Source: Serratia symbiotica
Lineage (GTDB): Bacteria > Pseudomonadota > Gammaproteobacteria > Enterobacterales > Enterobacteriaceae
NCBI RefSeq assembly: GCF_000821185.2
Contig: NZ_CP050855.1
Location: 744,001 to 808,000 of the forward strand
Length of the DNA stretch: 64,000 nt
Direction: 5' to 3'
Shown: piece by piece, positions 1 through 11,186 of the stretch
How the letters are laid out: each line of letters starts with the position of its first letter
Position numbering within the stretch: the first letter of the stretch is position 1
The notes under the pieces: model-generated
Seen by the model: the letters and a program-made list of their open reading frames with translations, nothing else
Told to the model about the DNA's origin: nothing
Databases searched by the model: none
Translations under genes and position numbers: made by a program

Positions 1-115
1 GAGGTTACCGGTTCCTTGGACGGGGCCTGTAACTGACTGATGAACGGAGAGTTGAGAGCCTTGCCAGTTGTCTATGTAGCCTGAGAGATCACTCGTTGGA
101 TGATGTAAAAACGCT

Positions 116-245
116 GTCGATGGACATAAATATGGCCTATATCAGCGCTGCCCGTATTTACCTCCCTCAAGGCCGTAGATAAAATCGCCTTCGATCACCT
201 CCATGTAGCCAACATGTTCTGTGCCGTTAATGTACGCCTACTGGG
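116..245 (+). pseudogene. Remnant of an ISL3-family transposase
   Basis: From 120 one frame reads MDINMAYISAARIYLPQ, then a second frame reads KIAFDHLHVANM. Together these resemble the DDE core of ISL3 (IS204/IS1001/IS1165) transposases, where an aspartate and 'AYI.AA' are followed by 'FDHFHV'. A frameshift near 180 and the lack of any long open frame show that it is a fragment. The rest of 1-390 holds no gene I can support. Confidence 0.55.
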
Positions 246-390
246 ATAGGCTCTAAGTCATGGGGCTTCAGAAATAAAGCACTGTTCAACCTGGGCGTGA
301 TGTTCCACTAGGGAAAGCCGAACATGGCGTTCTGTGTCCCCCATGATGATCGAGGAAGACCCATACTTATCCAGTATTATTGGAGGGACG

Positions 391-1426
391 ATGCGTAAAA
401 TTATTCATGTCGACATGGACTGTTTCTTTGCAGCGGTAGAAATGCGCGATGATCCTAACCTGCGTGATATTCCGTTAGCCATTGGCGGCAGCGCCAATCA
501 CCGGGGTGTGATCAGCACCGCCAACTATCCGGCGCGCCGCTACGGTGTGCACAGCGCTATGCCCGCATCTCACTTTGTTGCCGGGGCGTATGGCGGCCTA
601 CAAAGAGGCTTCGCAGCATATCCGCGAGATCTTCGCCCGTTACACGCTGTTGATCGAACCGCTGTCGCTGGACGAAGCCTATTTGGACGTTACCGACAGT
701 CTGCAATGTAACGGCTCAGCGTCGTTGATCGCCCAACAGATCCGCCAGGCGATCGTCGATGAGCTGAACCTTACCTCCTCGGCCGGTATCGCGCCGATCA
801 AATTCCTTGCCAAGATCGCTTCCGAGTTGAATAAACCGAACGGCCAGTATGTGATTACGCCAGCACAGGTGCCGGGTTTTTTGCAGCAACTGCCGCTGAG
901 TAAGCTCCCCGGTGTTGGCAAAGTCACCGCCAAGCGGCTGGAGGAAGTGGGACTGATCACTTGCGCCGACGTGCAACAGTACGATCTGGCGCTGCTGCTA
1001 AAACGCTTCGGCAAGTTCGGCCGGGTTCTGTGGGAACGCTGTCAGGGCATCGACCTGCGCGAGGTATCCTCACAGCGGCTGCGCAAATCGGTGGGGGTGG
1101 AATGCACGCTGGCAGAGGATATCCACGATTGGCAGGACTGCGAAGCGCTAATTGTCGATAAGCTCTATCCCGAACTGGAGATGCGGTTGCGCAAGGTGAA
1201 GCCAGATCTGCATATCGCCCGTCAGGGCGTGAAGCTGAAGTTTCACGATTTTCAGCAAACGACCCAAGAGCATGTTTTCCCGGTGCTCGATCGGCAAGAT
1301 CTGCTGGATGTCGCGCATCAAGTGTGGTGTAAAAGGCGTGGAGGGCGCGGCGTGCGGTTAGTGGGGCTGCACGTAACGCTGCTGAATCCGCAACTAGAGC
1401 GACAACTGCAACTACCCTGGGAATAA
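391..1426 (+). pseudogene. dinB: dinB (DNA polymerase IV), inactivated by an internal deletion
   Basis: This was a Y-family translesion polymerase. The N-terminus from the ATG at 391 reads [19 protein letters not shown] (catalytic Asp of the palm) and continues to about 562. The remaining ~290 residues ([21 protein letters not shown] with the catalytic Asp-Glu, little-finger domain to the stop at 1426) lie in the +1 frame. Compared with the E. coli protein as I know it, residues after SAMP up to LCPHL are missing. The join is at TGCCC, fitting a deletion of about 26 bp between short direct repeats. The rest of the gene is well preserved, so the loss looks recent. Short products from either half would lack the palm or the fingers. 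Confidence 0.85.
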
Positions 1427-1703
1427 AAAGGTACTGTTGGTGATGGTGAACTCAACGCCTGTTCACCTCTATCAGAGCGTTTAGTCTCCGGGAGTCCCAG
1501 GGGGGCAGTCAACAACATGGTTCGCTAGTCCAAGGCGGTGAACCTAATGATTGATGATAGTCCAAGGAGTCAGATATTAAAGATCTTCGAGAGAAAGGTT
1601 ATTCATTAAGAAATGTGTTGTATGATTGTAAGAATAGAATATCCTTTTCAGTACACCGCATTAAATAATTTTCTAAAATCTCTTGGTAGTGGAGAGTTTT
1701 AAA

Positions 1704-2709
1704 ATGTCGACTATACCTGTATTGAAGTTGTCTATGCTGGATGGCGATCCCGATAAGAAAAAAAATTATATCTTTGTTGAAGGAAGCGGCTCATGATGTT
1801 GGCTTTTTCTATCTTAGTGAACACGGTGTATCGTCTTCATTTTTAGAAAGAGTACGTGAACTGACCAAAAAGTTTTTTTTATTATCTGAAGAGGAGAAAT
1901 TGTCAATCTCCATGATTAACTCTCCTCACTTTAGAGGATACAATAGAGCCGGTAATGAACGAACAAATGGAAAATCGGACTGGAGAGAACAATTTGATAT
2001 AGGTGCTGAACGTGAGCCATTTAACTTAACTGATAAAGATCCAATTTGGATGGGGTTACATGGTTATAATCAATGGCCTGAATCTTTACCAGAGTTGAAA
2101 AATACCATTCTGGCTTATAATGATATATTGACTCATATTTCTCTAAAGTTACTTAGAAGCTTGGCCTTAGGTTTGGGATTGCCAGAGAATTCTTTTGACA
2201 TAATATATGGTAATACACCAAACGAACATATAAAATTAATTAAATACCCTCGTTGTGATATAAGAAAAGAAGCTCAGGGGGTTGGTGCTCACAAAGACTC
2301 TGGACTTCTGACATTAATCTTACAGGATGAGAATAAAGGTTTGCAGGTTGAAGTTGACGATAATGAATGGGTTGATGTTTTACCAATTAATGATACGTTC
2401 GTTGTTAACTTGGGAGAACTGCTAGAGTTAGCGACCAACGGTTACCTTAGAGCAACAGTTCATAAGGTTTTACCTACAGAAGAACAGAATGAAAGACTTT
2501 CAATTGCCTATTTTTTAGGTGCAAGTCTTGATTCTGTTGTACCTGTGTTTGACTTACCAAAAGAGTTGACTTTAGACTCCTCATATATAGAGACCGATCC
2601 AAACAATCCCCTACTCAGAGATGTCGGTCTAAATTATATGAAGGGTAGACTTCGCTCCCATCCTGATGTTGCTAAAAAATTCTATGGAAAATGGAGTAAT
2701 TTTATATGA
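1704..2709 (+). CDS. Isopenicillin N synthase-like 2OG-Fe(II) oxygenase, frameshifted in a poly(A) tract
   Basis: The protein is a non-haem iron 2-oxoglutarate oxygenase of the isopenicillin N synthase-like family. Counting from an ATG at 1741, the iron ligands are H184, D186 (GAHKDSG) and H241 (TVHKV), and the 2OG-binding RLS motif is at 252-254. The family-like N-terminus MSTIPVLKLSMLDGDPDKK begins at the ATG at 1704 behind a purine-rich ribosome site, but in another frame. The frames meet at a run of eight A at 1758-1765, and removing one A joins them. Either the gene is newly broken, or slippage on the A8 tract restores some product, or translation starts at 1741 without the first ~20 residues. 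The stop overlaps the start of the SDR gene (ATGA), so the two form an operon. The region is AT-rich compared with its flanks, which suggests acquired DNA. The substrate is unknown. Confidence 0.75.
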
Positions 2710-3428
2710 AAAATAAATTGGTAGTGATAACTGGAGCCAGTTCTGGGTTTGGTGCTGAAGCTGCGAGAGTGCTAAGTAGCAAGGGGTATTGCCTGGCTCT
2801 ATTAGCTCGCAGGGTAGATAAATTACGTGCAATGAATCTTGAAAATTCTCTTTGTTTTAACGTTGATGTTGCCTGTCGTGATCAAGTGTTTCATGCTATC
2901 CGTCAGGCAGAGGAACAGTTTGGCGATGTAGATTGTATTATAAATAACGCAGGTGTTATGTTGCTAGGAGAATTAGAATATCAAGATCATGACGAATGGA
3001 ACAGGATGATTGATACAAATATTAAAGGTGTGATAAATGGAATGCAGGCTGTATTACCCTCTATGCGAAAAAGGAAAACGGGAACGATAATCAATATATC
3101 CTCTTTGGCTGGCCAAAAAACTTATCAATATCATGCTGCATATTGTGCGACTAAGTTCGCAGTACATGGTCTATCAGAGAGTGTCCGCTGGGAGGTTGCC
3201 CCAGACAACGTCAGAGTGATAACTATTTCTCCGGGAGCAGCAGAAACTGAGCTTATCAACCACATCAGCGATGACTTCGTAAAGAATGATTATATTAATT
3301 GGAAAGAGAGTATAGGAGGAGCTATTTCTGAAAAAGATGTTGTTGACAGCATAATATTCTGCTACGAACTACCTCAATCGGTATGTGTTCGTGACCTTAA
3401 AATTGCTCCGACAAGGCAGCAAAACTAG
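2706..3428 (+). CDS. Short-chain dehydrogenase/reductase (SDR)
   Basis: A 240-residue classical SDR oxidoreductase. The NAD(P)-binding TGASSGFG is at residues 9-16, NNAG at 80-83, the catalytic serine at about 133 (INISSLAG), and the YxxxK pair is Y146/K150 (YCATK). The length is typical. It is translationally coupled to the upstream 2OG oxygenase (4-base overlap), so the two probably act on the same small molecule, one hydroxylating and one oxidising or reducing. It shares the AT-rich codon use of its partner. The substrate cannot be read from the sequence. Confidence 0.88.
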   Translation: MKNKLVVITGASSGFGAEAARVLSSKGYCLALLARRVDKLRAMNLENSLCFNVDVACRDQVFHAIRQAEEQFGDVDCIINNAGVMLLGELEYQDHDEWNRMIDTNIKGVINGMQAVLPSMRKRKTGTIINISSLAGQKTYQYHAAYCATKFAVHGLSESVRWEVAPDNVRVITISPGAAETELINHISDDFVKNDYINWKESIGGAISEKDVVDSIIFCYELPQSVCVRDLKIAPTRQQN

Positions 3429-3557
3429 TGGTTTATTGAGGATTATTTTCATGGCTCCTTGCTCTGTCTCCGTATCTTCCAGGTTGCTATCACAAATAGC
3501 AACCCAGTCGTCGGTGGACTGAGTTCTGTACTCCACAGGACTCAGCCCGTCAGCAGA

Positions 3558-5018
3558 TTACGTGCGCGCAGGGATAGCTTTCAGCAGTGCGGTCAGCAAT
3601 TGCCAGTACAGACTAACGCTTTCGATATGCACCTGCTCATCCGGCGAGTGTGGGCCGGTGATGGTTGGCCCGATCGATACCATGTCCATGTGTGGGTACG
3701 GCTTTTTGAACAGGCCACATTCCAGGCCGGCATGGATCACCATGATGTTCGGCGTCTTGCTGAACAAATCTTGATACAATTCGCGCACCAGATGCATCAC
3801 CGGTGAGTGGGCATCAGGCTGCCACCCGGGGTAGCTGCTCTGTGGTACCACCTTGGCACCGGCCAACTGGCCCAGTGCGATCAGCATGTTGACCACATAG
3901 TCTTTGCCGCTGTCGATAAGGGAACGGATCAGGCAGATGATTTCCGCTTCGCTCTCGCCGGTAATGACCACGCCAAGGTTCAGCGAGGTTTCCACCACCC
4001 CCTTCACTGCATCACTCATACGGATAACGCCGTTTGGCATGCCGTTCAGCAACGCCAGGAGCCGCTGCTGGCTATCGGCACTCAGTGCCAACGATGCGCT
4101 GGCGGTTGGCTCCAGCAGCAGGGTGATATTCTTCTCCTTGGCAGACAGCTCGTTATGCAGTGTCGCCAGATATTTTTGGCTCAGCGTTGTCAGCGCGTCG
4201 GTTTTGTCAGCGGGTACGGCGACTACCGCAAAGGCTTCACGCGGGATGGCATTGCGCAGGGTGCCACCGTTCAGATCCAGCACGCGCAGGCTTAATTCTT
4301 TGGCATGGGCGAACAGGAAGCGCGCCAGCAGCTTGTTGGCGTTGCCCAAACCAAGGTGAATATCTGCACCGGAGTGGCCGCCCTTAAGGCCCTTTAGGGT
4401 CAGCTTTAACCTCTGGTAACCGGCTGGTACTGCTTCACGATGTAGAGGCAGGGTAGTGATGACGTCAATACCGCCAGCGCAACCCATATAGATTTCGCCT
4501 TCCTCTTCGGAATCAGTGTTGATCAGGATGTCCGCCTGCAACCAATCCGGTTGTAGCCCAAACGCGCCGTCCATACCGGCTTCTTCGGTCATAGTCAGCA
4601 GCACTTCCAACGGGCCGTGTTCGACGCTATCGTTGGCTAATACCGCCAGTGCGGAAGCGAGACCGATACCGTTATCGGCACCCAAAGTGGTGCCGCGTGC
4701 TTTGATCCACTCGCCATCAATATATGGCTGGATCGGATCCTTGGTGAAGTCGTGCACGGTGTCGTTATTCTTCTGTGGCACCATGTCCAGGTGCGCTTGT
4801 AGAGCCACCGGCTTGCGGTTTTCCATGCCCTGGGTAGCCGGTTTGCGCAGCAGTATATTGCCGACCTGATCGCGTTCGACGTGCAGGTTTTTCTCTTTAG
4901 CCCAGTTAAGGATGTGCTGCGCCAGTGTTTCTTCATGGTAAGAAGGATGCGGAATAGAGCAGATTTTGGCAAAAATATCCCATAGCGGCTGTGGTGAAAG
5001 TTGAGACAACTCAGACAC
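3558..5018 (-). CDS. pepD: Aminoacyl-histidine dipeptidase (peptidase D)
   Basis: A cytosolic M20-family zinc dipeptidase that hydrolyses carnosine-type and many other dipeptides. At 486 residues it matches the enterobacterial length. The metal-site motifs are QAHLDMV (H76), GADNGIG (D115) and the Glu pair MTEEAG (E145/E146), with a C-terminal histidine in TGPHSPDE. The reading frame is full length. It lies next to gpt and faces away from it, as in other enterobacteria. Confidence 0.95.
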   Translation of the reverse strand: MSELSQLSPQPLWDIFAKICSIPHPSYHEETLAQHILNWAKEKNLHVERDQVGNILLRKPATQGMENRKPVALQAHLDMVPQKNNDTVHDFTKDPIQPYIDGEWIKARGTTLGADNGIGLASALAVLANDSVEHGPLEVLLTMTEEAGMDGAFGLQPDWLQADILINTDSEEEGEIYMGCAGGIDVITTLPLHREAVPAGYQRLKLTLKGLKGGHSGADIHLGLGNANKLLARFLFAHAKELSLRVLDLNGGTLRNAIPREAFAVVAVPADKTDALTTLSQKYLATLHNELSAKEKNITLLLEPTASASLALSADSQQRLLALLNGMPNGVIRMSDAVKGVVETSLNLGVVITGESEAEIICLIRSLIDSGKDYVVNMLIALGQLAGAKVVPQSSYPGWQPDAHSPVMHLVRELYQDLFSKTPNIMVIHAGLECGLFKKPYPHMDMVSIGPTITGPHSPDEQVHIESVSLYWQLLTALLKAIPART

Positions 5019-5328
5019 AATAAGTCTCCTGTAGCAGCATTCTCAGCAGGGTGGGATGCTGCGCGGTTAGGGGGGATGGCATCTGTGCACAGTGGCACGA
5101 TTTGCGAAGAATATCACTTTCTTTCGGCGCGTGCCTGCTCCTATTGTGCAACTTAAACGCTTGATCACACAGCTTTGTCACCGATTTGCTCAACAGAAAT
5201 TACCAACAGGAAATGATCAGGATTTTCACGGTACAACTGGTATTCAGTGTGGCCAATCTCTATAATGTTGCGCAACCTTTTCCCCTGACTACTGAGTAAG
5301 CCACATCACTGCTGGCCGGGACACCATC
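5019..5328. other. Divergent intergenic region between pepD and gpt
   Basis: This 310-bp stretch separates two divergent genes and must hold both promoters. I see no convincing -35/-10 pair and no small gene in it. Confidence 0.5.
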
Positions 5329-5787
5329 ATGAGCGAAAAATACGTTGTTACTTGGGATATGCTGCAAATGCATGCGCGTAAGCTGGCACACCGCCTGCTT
5401 CCTGCTGATCAATGGAAAGGAATTATTGCTGTAAGCCGTGGTGGCTTGGTTCCAGCTTCTCTGCTGGCGCGTGAGTTGAACATTCGTTGTGTGGATACCG
5501 TCTGCATCTCCAGTTATGACCATGACAATCAGCGCGAAATGCAGGTGCTCAAGCGAGCCAAAGGTGATGGTGAAGGTTTTATCGTAGTGGACGATCTGGT
5601 GGACACTGGCGGTACTGCGAAAGCGATCCGCGAGATGTACCCGAAAGCCCACTTTGTCACCCTCTTCGCCAAACCGGCAGGCCGCCAGTTGGTGGACGAC
5701 TATGTGGTTGACATCCCGCAAGACACTTGGATCGAACAGCCTTGGGATATGGCGGTGACCTTCGTGCCACCGATCGGAGGCTATTAA
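5329..5787 (+). CDS. gpt: Xanthine(-guanine) phosphoribosyltransferase
   Basis: A purine salvage enzyme that attaches PRPP ribose-phosphate to guanine, xanthine and, less well, hypoxanthine. It is 152 residues, the same length as the E. coli enzyme. The PRPP-binding loop [12 protein letters not shown] is at residues 86-97, and the flexible-loop SRGG at 36-39. It is intact and in its usual place between pepD and frsA. Confidence 0.97.
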   Translation: MSEKYVVTWDMLQMHARKLAHRLLPADQWKGIIAVSRGGLVPASLLARELNIRCVDTVCISSYDHDNQREMQVLKRAKGDGEGFIVVDDLVDTGGTAKAIREMYPKAHFVTLFAKPAGRQLVDDYVVDIPQDTWIEQPWDMAVTFVPPIGGY

Positions 5788-5908
5788 GCCCAACTGATGC
5801 CAACGCCCAGTGATGCCGCGCGTTGGTTTTCTTGTGCCAGAGTTAGGTACACCCCTTCCCATTGGGCAATTTACGGCCTGAATCAGATTTACGGAGGCTA
5901 TTGTTACT

Positions 5909-7153
5909 ATGACACAGGCCAACCTTTCTGAGATCCTGTTCAACCCCTCATTCAACCCCCCTGAAACCTCGACACTGATGCCACGTACGCGTAATAAAAT
6001 GAGTGTTGCCATGCATTCCACGCTGGCAAGCGATACCGCCAGTAGCTGGTATCGCGTGCTGAATGACTTATTGTGGGCTTGGCGCGGCGTCGATCCGATC
6101 GAAATCAACCAAGTGCTGGCGCGCATCGCTGCCTCGGACGCGGAGCGCAGCAATCCGCAGTGGCTGGATACTGTGGTGGGCTATCGCAAAGGAAACTGGA
6201 TCTACGAGTGGGTCTATCAGGGTATGCAATGGCAACAGCGTGCGCTTGAACAGCAGAACTCGCCGCTCGGTGGTCAATACTGGCTGAACGCCAGCAACTT
6301 CTACAGCATTGCTGGCTACCCGTATTTGAAGGGTGACGAATTAGCTGAACAGGCGGTGATGCTGGCTAACCGCGCCTACAAAGAGGCGGCGATACTGCTG
6401 CCATATCAGTTGAAAGAGCTTGAGTTCTGCATCGAAGGCAGCAAGATCATCGGCTTCCTGCATATGCCGGCCAAGGGTGAAGCACCGTTCCCGACAGTGC
6501 TGATATGTGGTAGCCTGGACACCCTACAGACCGATTATCATCGTTTGTTCTACGAGTATCTGGCACCGCACGGCATCGCCATGCTGACCCTCGATATGCC
6601 GTCCATAGGTTCTTCATCCAAATGGCCACTGACGCAGGACTCCAGCTATTTGCATCAGCAGGTGTTGCGCCAACTGGCCTCGGTGGCGTGGGTTGACCAA
6701 CAGCGTGTGACCGCCTTTGGATTCCGCTTCGGTGCCAACGTGGCGGTGCGGTTGGCTTACATGGAGCCGCAGCGGCTGCGTGGCGTAGCCTGCCTGAAGC
6801 CAGTGGTACATTACCTGCTGTGCGGCCTCAGCGCACAGAAGAACCTGCCGGACATGTATATGGACGTATTGGCCAGCCGGCTTGGGATGGTTCACGCTGC
6901 TGACAACACGCTAAAGATAGAGCTGAATCGCTACTCGCTGAAAACCCAAGGGGTGCTGGGACGCCGCTGCTCCACGCCGATGTTCTCCGGCTATTGGGAA
7001 CAGGATCCACTCAGCCCGAAAGAGGAATCGCAACTGATCGTCTCTTCTTCGCTAGACGGCACGTTGCTCACTCTCCCGCGTTCGCCAGTCTATGAGGGAT
7101 CCCACCAAGCACTGCTACAAATGATTCGCTGGCTAAAAGATAAAACTTATTAA
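5909..7153 (+). CDS. frsA: FrsA (YafA) alpha/beta-hydrolase-fold protein
   Basis: A 414-residue cytosolic protein of the FrsA family, reported to bind the glucose phosphotransfer protein IIA-Glc and to influence the balance of fermentation and respiration. It has an alpha/beta-hydrolase fold, but the nucleophile elbow reads GFRFGANVA, with no serine at the expected place, as in the family. It starts at an ATG behind GGAGGC. It sits between gpt and crl in the conserved order and shows no damage. Confidence 0.93.
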   Translation: MTQANLSEILFNPSFNPPETSTLMPRTRNKMSVAMHSTLASDTASSWYRVLNDLLWAWRGVDPIEINQVLARIAASDAERSNPQWLDTVVGYRKGNWIYEWVYQGMQWQQRALEQQNSPLGGQYWLNASNFYSIAGYPYLKGDELAEQAVMLANRAYKEAAILLPYQLKELEFCIEGSKIIGFLHMPAKGEAPFPTVLICGSLDTLQTDYHRLFYEYLAPHGIAMLTLDMPSIGSSSKWPLTQDSSYLHQQVLRQLASVAWVDQQRVTAFGFRFGANVAVRLAYMEPQRLRGVACLKPVVHYLLCGLSAQKNLPDMYMDVLASRLGMVHAADNTLKIELNRYSLKTQGVLGRRCSTPMFSGYWEQDPLSPKEESQLIVSSSLDGTLLTLPRSPVYEGSHQALLQMIRWLKDKTY

Positions 7154-7213
7154 TTAGTTGCTAAATTCTACTAGTTTGCTAAAAAGAACGGTCTACACTG
7201 AGGAGGTGAGAGA

Positions 7214-7615
7214 ATGATATTACCGAGTGGTCACCCAAAAAGCCGACTAATGAAACGTTTCGCTAGCTTGGGGCCGTACCTACGCGAAGGACAGTGTGAA
7301 AATGATCTTTTTTTCTTCGATTGTTTGGCCGTTTGCGTCAATGTAAAACCTGCTCCAGAGAAACGCGAGTTCTGGGGATGGTGGATAGAGTTACAGGCTG
7401 AAAAAACACGCTTTACTTATTCTTGCCAATTCGGCTTGTTCAATAAAGAAGGGCAGTGGATCGCAAAAAGCATTAAAGATCTTGAAGTGAAATCCAAACT
7501 GGAAACCACCCTGCGAGATTTCCACCGACGTTTGGGCGAGTTGCTGGCGAGCATGGAACTGGCGCTGGAGCCTGCCACCGATTTTCAAAGAGAGCTGATT
7601 AAACGTTCCGCTTGA
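7214..7615 (+). CDS. crl: Sigma factor-binding protein Crl
   Basis: Crl binds RpoS and helps it join core RNA polymerase, supporting stationary-phase and curli-type gene expression. It is 133 residues, the usual length, and contains the conserved [13 protein letters not shown] and FWGWW segments. The start has a strong AGGAGG upstream. It lies between frsA and proB. Confidence 0.95.
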   Translation: MILPSGHPKSRLMKRFASLGPYLREGQCENDLFFFDCLAVCVNVKPAPEKREFWGWWIELQAEKTRFTYSCQFGLFNKEGQWIAKSIKDLEVKSKLETTLRDFHRRLGELLASMELALEPATDFQRELIKRSA

Positions 7616-7732
7616 CCCTGCTTGACCAGCGTATTGTGCTGATTTCGCGTTGTGCCTGTTGGCATAACGCACCTCTCCTGTTACAACGTCCCTTGCATTC
7701 TTCTTCTCACCATATTACACGGCAGAAATACT

Positions 7733-8836
7733 ATGAATGGCAGCCAGACATTGGTTGTAAAATTGGGTACCAGCGTGTTGACCGGCGGATCGCTGCGTCT
7801 GAACCGCGCTCACATTGTTGAACTGATACGCCAGTGCGCACAACAGCATGCAGCGGGTCACCGCATCGTTATCGTCACCTCCGGCGCGATTGCTGCCGGG
7901 CGTGAGCACCTGGATTACCCCGACCTCCCCGCCACCATCGCCACTAAACAGCTGCTGGCGGCAGTCGGACAGAGCCGACTGATCCAACTGTGGGAGCAAC
8001 TGTTTGCCCTTTACGGCATTCATATCGGGCAGATGCTGCTGACACGCACTGATCTGGAAGACCGTGAACGCTTCCTCAATGCGCGCGACACCATGATGGC
8101 GTTGTTGGACAATCGCATCGTGCCGATAATCAATGAGAATGATGCGGTTGCCACCGCAGAAATTAAAGTAGGCGATAACGACAACCTGTCAGCGTTGGCG
8201 GCCATTCTGGCTGGGGCTAATAAGCTATTGCTGCTCACCGATCAGCAGGGGCTATACACCGCCGATCCGCGTGACAACCCACAGGCTGAACTGATCCGCG
8301 AAGTGCAACACATTGACGACACGTTGCGCGCTATCGCTGGCGACAGTGTTTCCGGCCTGGGTACTGGCGGTATGGGTACTAAATTGCAGGCGGCCGATGT
8401 GGCATGCCGTGCCGGCATCGATGTGGTGATCGCCGCTGGCAGTAAGCCTGGCGTGGTGGCAGATGTCATTGAAGGTAAATCGGTGGGTACCCGTTTCCAC
8501 GCGCTGGCAACCCCATTGGAAAACCGCAAACGCTGGATCTTCGGCGCACCGCCAGCCGGTGAAATCACCATCGACGATGGTGCGGTGGAAGCGATGATAA
8601 CACGTGGCAGCTCGCTGCTGCCGAAAGGAATCTGCGCAGTGAAAGGTGATTTCTCGCGCGGCGAAGTGATCCGCATCCGCACCTTGGAGGGGCGTGACTT
8701 GGCGCATGGCGTCAGCCGCTATAACAGCGATGCGATGCGCATGATCGCCGGGCACCACTCGCAAGACATCAGCGAGATCCTCGGTTACGAATACGGCTCG
8801 GTGGCAGTGCACCGCGACGACATGATTGTAAGTTAA
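7733..8836 (+). CDS. proB: Glutamate 5-kinase
   Basis: The first enzyme of proline synthesis, phosphorylating glutamate. From the ATG at 7733 it is 367 residues, exactly the E. coli length; the frame is open upstream but that part is not conserved. An N-terminal amino-acid kinase domain ([31 protein letters not shown]) is followed by a C-terminal PUA domain (residues ~275-367). It is followed at nine bases by proA, so the two are co-translated. Confidence 0.97.
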   Translation: MNGSQTLVVKLGTSVLTGGSLRLNRAHIVELIRQCAQQHAAGHRIVIVTSGAIAAGREHLDYPDLPATIATKQLLAAVGQSRLIQLWEQLFALYGIHIGQMLLTRTDLEDRERFLNARDTMMALLDNRIVPIINENDAVATAEIKVGDNDNLSALAAILAGANKLLLLTDQQGLYTADPRDNPQAELIREVQHIDDTLRAIAGDSVSGLGTGGMGTKLQAADVACRAGIDVVIAAGSKPGVVADVIEGKSVGTRFHALATPLENRKRWIFGAPPAGEITIDDGAVEAMITRGSSLLPKGICAVKGDFSRGEVIRIRTLEGRDLAHGVSRYNSDAMRMIAGHHSQDISEILGYEYGSVAVHRDDMIVS

Positions 8837-8845
8837 GGAGTGAGC

Positions 8846-10099
8846 ATGCTTGAGCAGATGGGGAAAGCCGCCAAGCTGGCTTCCTGGCAATTGGCGGTGC
8901 TGAGTACGGCGAAGAAGAACCAGGTGCTGTCGGTAATGGCCGATATGCTGGAAGCCAACAGCGAAGCGATTTTGCACGCTAATGAACAGGATATGGCACA
9001 GGCGCGTACAACCGGCATGGGCGAAGCGTTGCTTGATCGCCTGTTGCTGACCCCGGCTCGGCTGGCGGCGATCGCCAACGACGTGCGCCAGGTGTGCCGC
9101 CTGAACGATCCGGTTGGCCAGGTGCTGGATGGCAGCCTGCTGGACAGCGGGCTAAAGTTGGAACGCCGCCGTGTGCCGCTCGGGGTGATCGGCGTAATTT
9201 ATGAGGCGCGGCCGAACGTCACCCTCGATGTTGCCAGCCTGTGCCTGAAAACCGGCAACGCGGTGATCCTGCGCGGCGGTAAGGAAACCCACCACACTAA
9301 TCAGGCGACGGTGAACGTGATCCAACAGGCGTTGGAGCAGTGCGGCCTGCCAGCGGCAGCGGTACAAGTGATCGACAGCCCGGACCGCGCGCTGGTGAAC
9401 GAACTGTTGCGTTTGGATCGCTACATCGACATGCTGATCCCGCGTGGCGGTGCTGGCTTGCACCAGTTGTGCCGCGAACAATCGACCATCCCGGTGATCA
9501 CTGGCGGCATCGGCGTTTGTCATATTTATGTGGACGACAGTGTCGATGTCGACAAAGCGTTGGCGGTGATCGAAAACGCCAAGATCCAGCGCCCAAGCGC
9601 CTGCAACTCACTGGAAACGCTGTTGGTGAATCGCCACATCGCAGAAGAATTCTTGCCAGCGCTGAGTGCCAGGATGGCGGCGGTGGGGGTGACGCTACAT
9701 GCGGCCGAGAATGCCATGCCGCTGTTGCAAAATGGCCCCGCGACGGCAGTGGCGGTAGTGGCAGAGGATTACGACGACGAATGGCTATCGCTGGATCTGA
9801 ACGTAGCGCTGGTGGATGACATCGATCAGGCCATCAACCATATCCGCACCCACGGCACCCACCACTCCGATGCGATCCTCACCCGATCGCTGAGCAGCGC
9901 TGAACACTTTGTACGTGCGGTGGACTCTTCGGCGGTGTACGTCAACGCCAGCACCCGTTTCACCGACGGCGGCCAGTTCGGTCTGGGGGCAGAAGTGGCG
10001 GTCAGCACTCAGAAGCTGCATGCTCGTGGCCCGATGGGGTTGGATGCGCTGACCACCTACAAGTGGATCGGCTACGGCGACGATCTGGTGCGCAGTTAA
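8846..10099 (+). CDS. proA: Glutamate-5-semialdehyde dehydrogenase
   Basis: The second proline enzyme, reducing glutamyl-5-phosphate to the semialdehyde. The ATG at 8846 sits five bases after AAGGAG and gives 417 residues, matching the family; a GTG at 8840 overlaps the ribosome site and is less likely. The nucleophile cysteine lies in [13 protein letters not shown]. The NADP-binding domain and the C-terminal ALTTYKWIG are intact. It forms the proBA operon with the gene before it. Confidence 0.97.
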   Translation: MLEQMGKAAKLASWQLAVLSTAKKNQVLSVMADMLEANSEAILHANEQDMAQARTTGMGEALLDRLLLTPARLAAIANDVRQVCRLNDPVGQVLDGSLLDSGLKLERRRVPLGVIGVIYEARPNVTLDVASLCLKTGNAVILRGGKETHHTNQATVNVIQQALEQCGLPAAAVQVIDSPDRALVNELLRLDRYIDMLIPRGGAGLHQLCREQSTIPVITGGIGVCHIYVDDSVDVDKALAVIENAKIQRPSACNSLETLLVNRHIAEEFLPALSARMAAVGVTLHAAENAMPLLQNGPATAVAVVAEDYDDEWLSLDLNVALVDDIDQAINHIRTHGTHHSDAILTRSLSSAEHFVRAVDSSAVYVNASTRFTDGGQFGLGAEVAVSTQKLHARGPMGLDALTTYKWIGYGDDLVRS

Positions 10100-10341
10100 G
10101 TTCTACTCAGACTCGATAGCGAATGTGGGGTTAAACCGTCAATCGAAGCGGCTCTGGCTGCTGAGCTTGGCTCATATCTGGTGCAGGTTAGTGAAGCCAA
10201 GGGCCACTTCCAAAAAAACACCTAAGTCTACCGTGTTACTTACGTTATCTGGAAACAATCCGTAAAGTGATTAAGGCTATATCTGGTCATTGACCGTGGT
10301 AGCATCGCAGACTAAAGCTGGTCATCAAGGGGGCGGGGCCG

Positions 10342-10790
10342 ATGTCCAAGCCCGTTGTCACGCGGGTATTTGCCAAATCAAAACTGCATCATATGGGTAA
10401 TGAAGTGTGGTCATTTGTAGGCAGCAAAAAGAAACAGCGTTGGTCAAGGTATGCATGGGAACCACACCTCAAACGCCTTGTCGCTTATTCTTTTGCTCGC
10501 CGAAGTAAAAAGACATGTCGCAAATCACTAAGGCTGTTATCAGGCCCAGTGTCGTCTTCTGGAGGACAAACAACTTCAGCAGCATATGATATGCTGCCAG
10601 ATAAAAAGCACATTACTGGCAAGCTTTACACACAGCGAGTTGAACGCGAAAACCTGACCCTTCGCAACAGGCCGAAACGACTGAACCGTAAGACGTTCGG
10701 GCACTCAAAATCCGCAAAATGTATGATAAGCTCATCGGTAGATTTATTGAGTGTCAACATTATCAGTTATAACATCAATCAACGCATTGA
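10342..10790 (+). pseudogene. Degraded IS1-family transposase (InsB part)
   Basis: The frame reads MGNEVWSFVGSKKKQRW, then GKLYTQRVERENLTLRN and LNRKTFGHSKSA. These are the IS1 InsB signatures (WGYVG, TQRIER.NL.LR, FSKSVE). The closing motif DKLIGRFIECQHYQ lies in another frame at about 10720-10762, so a frameshift has broken the end. No clear inverted ends were found. The stretch 10100-10341 just before it has no intact frame and is probably the rest of the same decayed element. Confidence 0.7.
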
Positions 10791-10818
10791 ATACACGACC
10801 CTCACATTCAATCGGTGA

Positions 10819-11186
10819 AGAATTCCCTTAACTGCTTCATTACTAGTAATGAAATCCTATGGGGATAGGTACCAGAATTGATTTATTCCAAAAAATTATA
10901 AAAAACTACCCCAATGCTTTAAATTATTATATGCAATATATTATTATATCTGAATAACTAAGTATGATTATGGTAGGTAGACGACATTCGCAGTGTAGAG
11001 GTAAGTCTATTTTCTTATTGTACTGCATATCCTGGTGTTTATACGTCAGGTATCTTCAGCGTGTCGAGTGGAACCGGGATGCTTACACTTACATGGGTAT
11101 ATAAGTTGCATGTTACTTACCCGCGCACTAGGTAATATGGTGGTCTAAATGGTGAAGTATCGATTTTTATTAGCGAGGGTTTGACG
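10819..11186. other. Gene-free AT-rich region
   Basis: Stops occur in all frames. The leader of the UPF0114 gene must lie at its right end, but I see no secure promoter, repeat or RNA. Confidence 0.45.

Noticed and set aside
5260..6153. Long minus-strand open frame opposite gpt and frsA
   Set aside because: It lies opposite two intact, conserved genes and shows no motif or ribosome site.
8252..8977. Minus-strand open frame opposite proB/proA
   Set aside because: It is a shadow of well-conserved high-GC codons in proB and proA.
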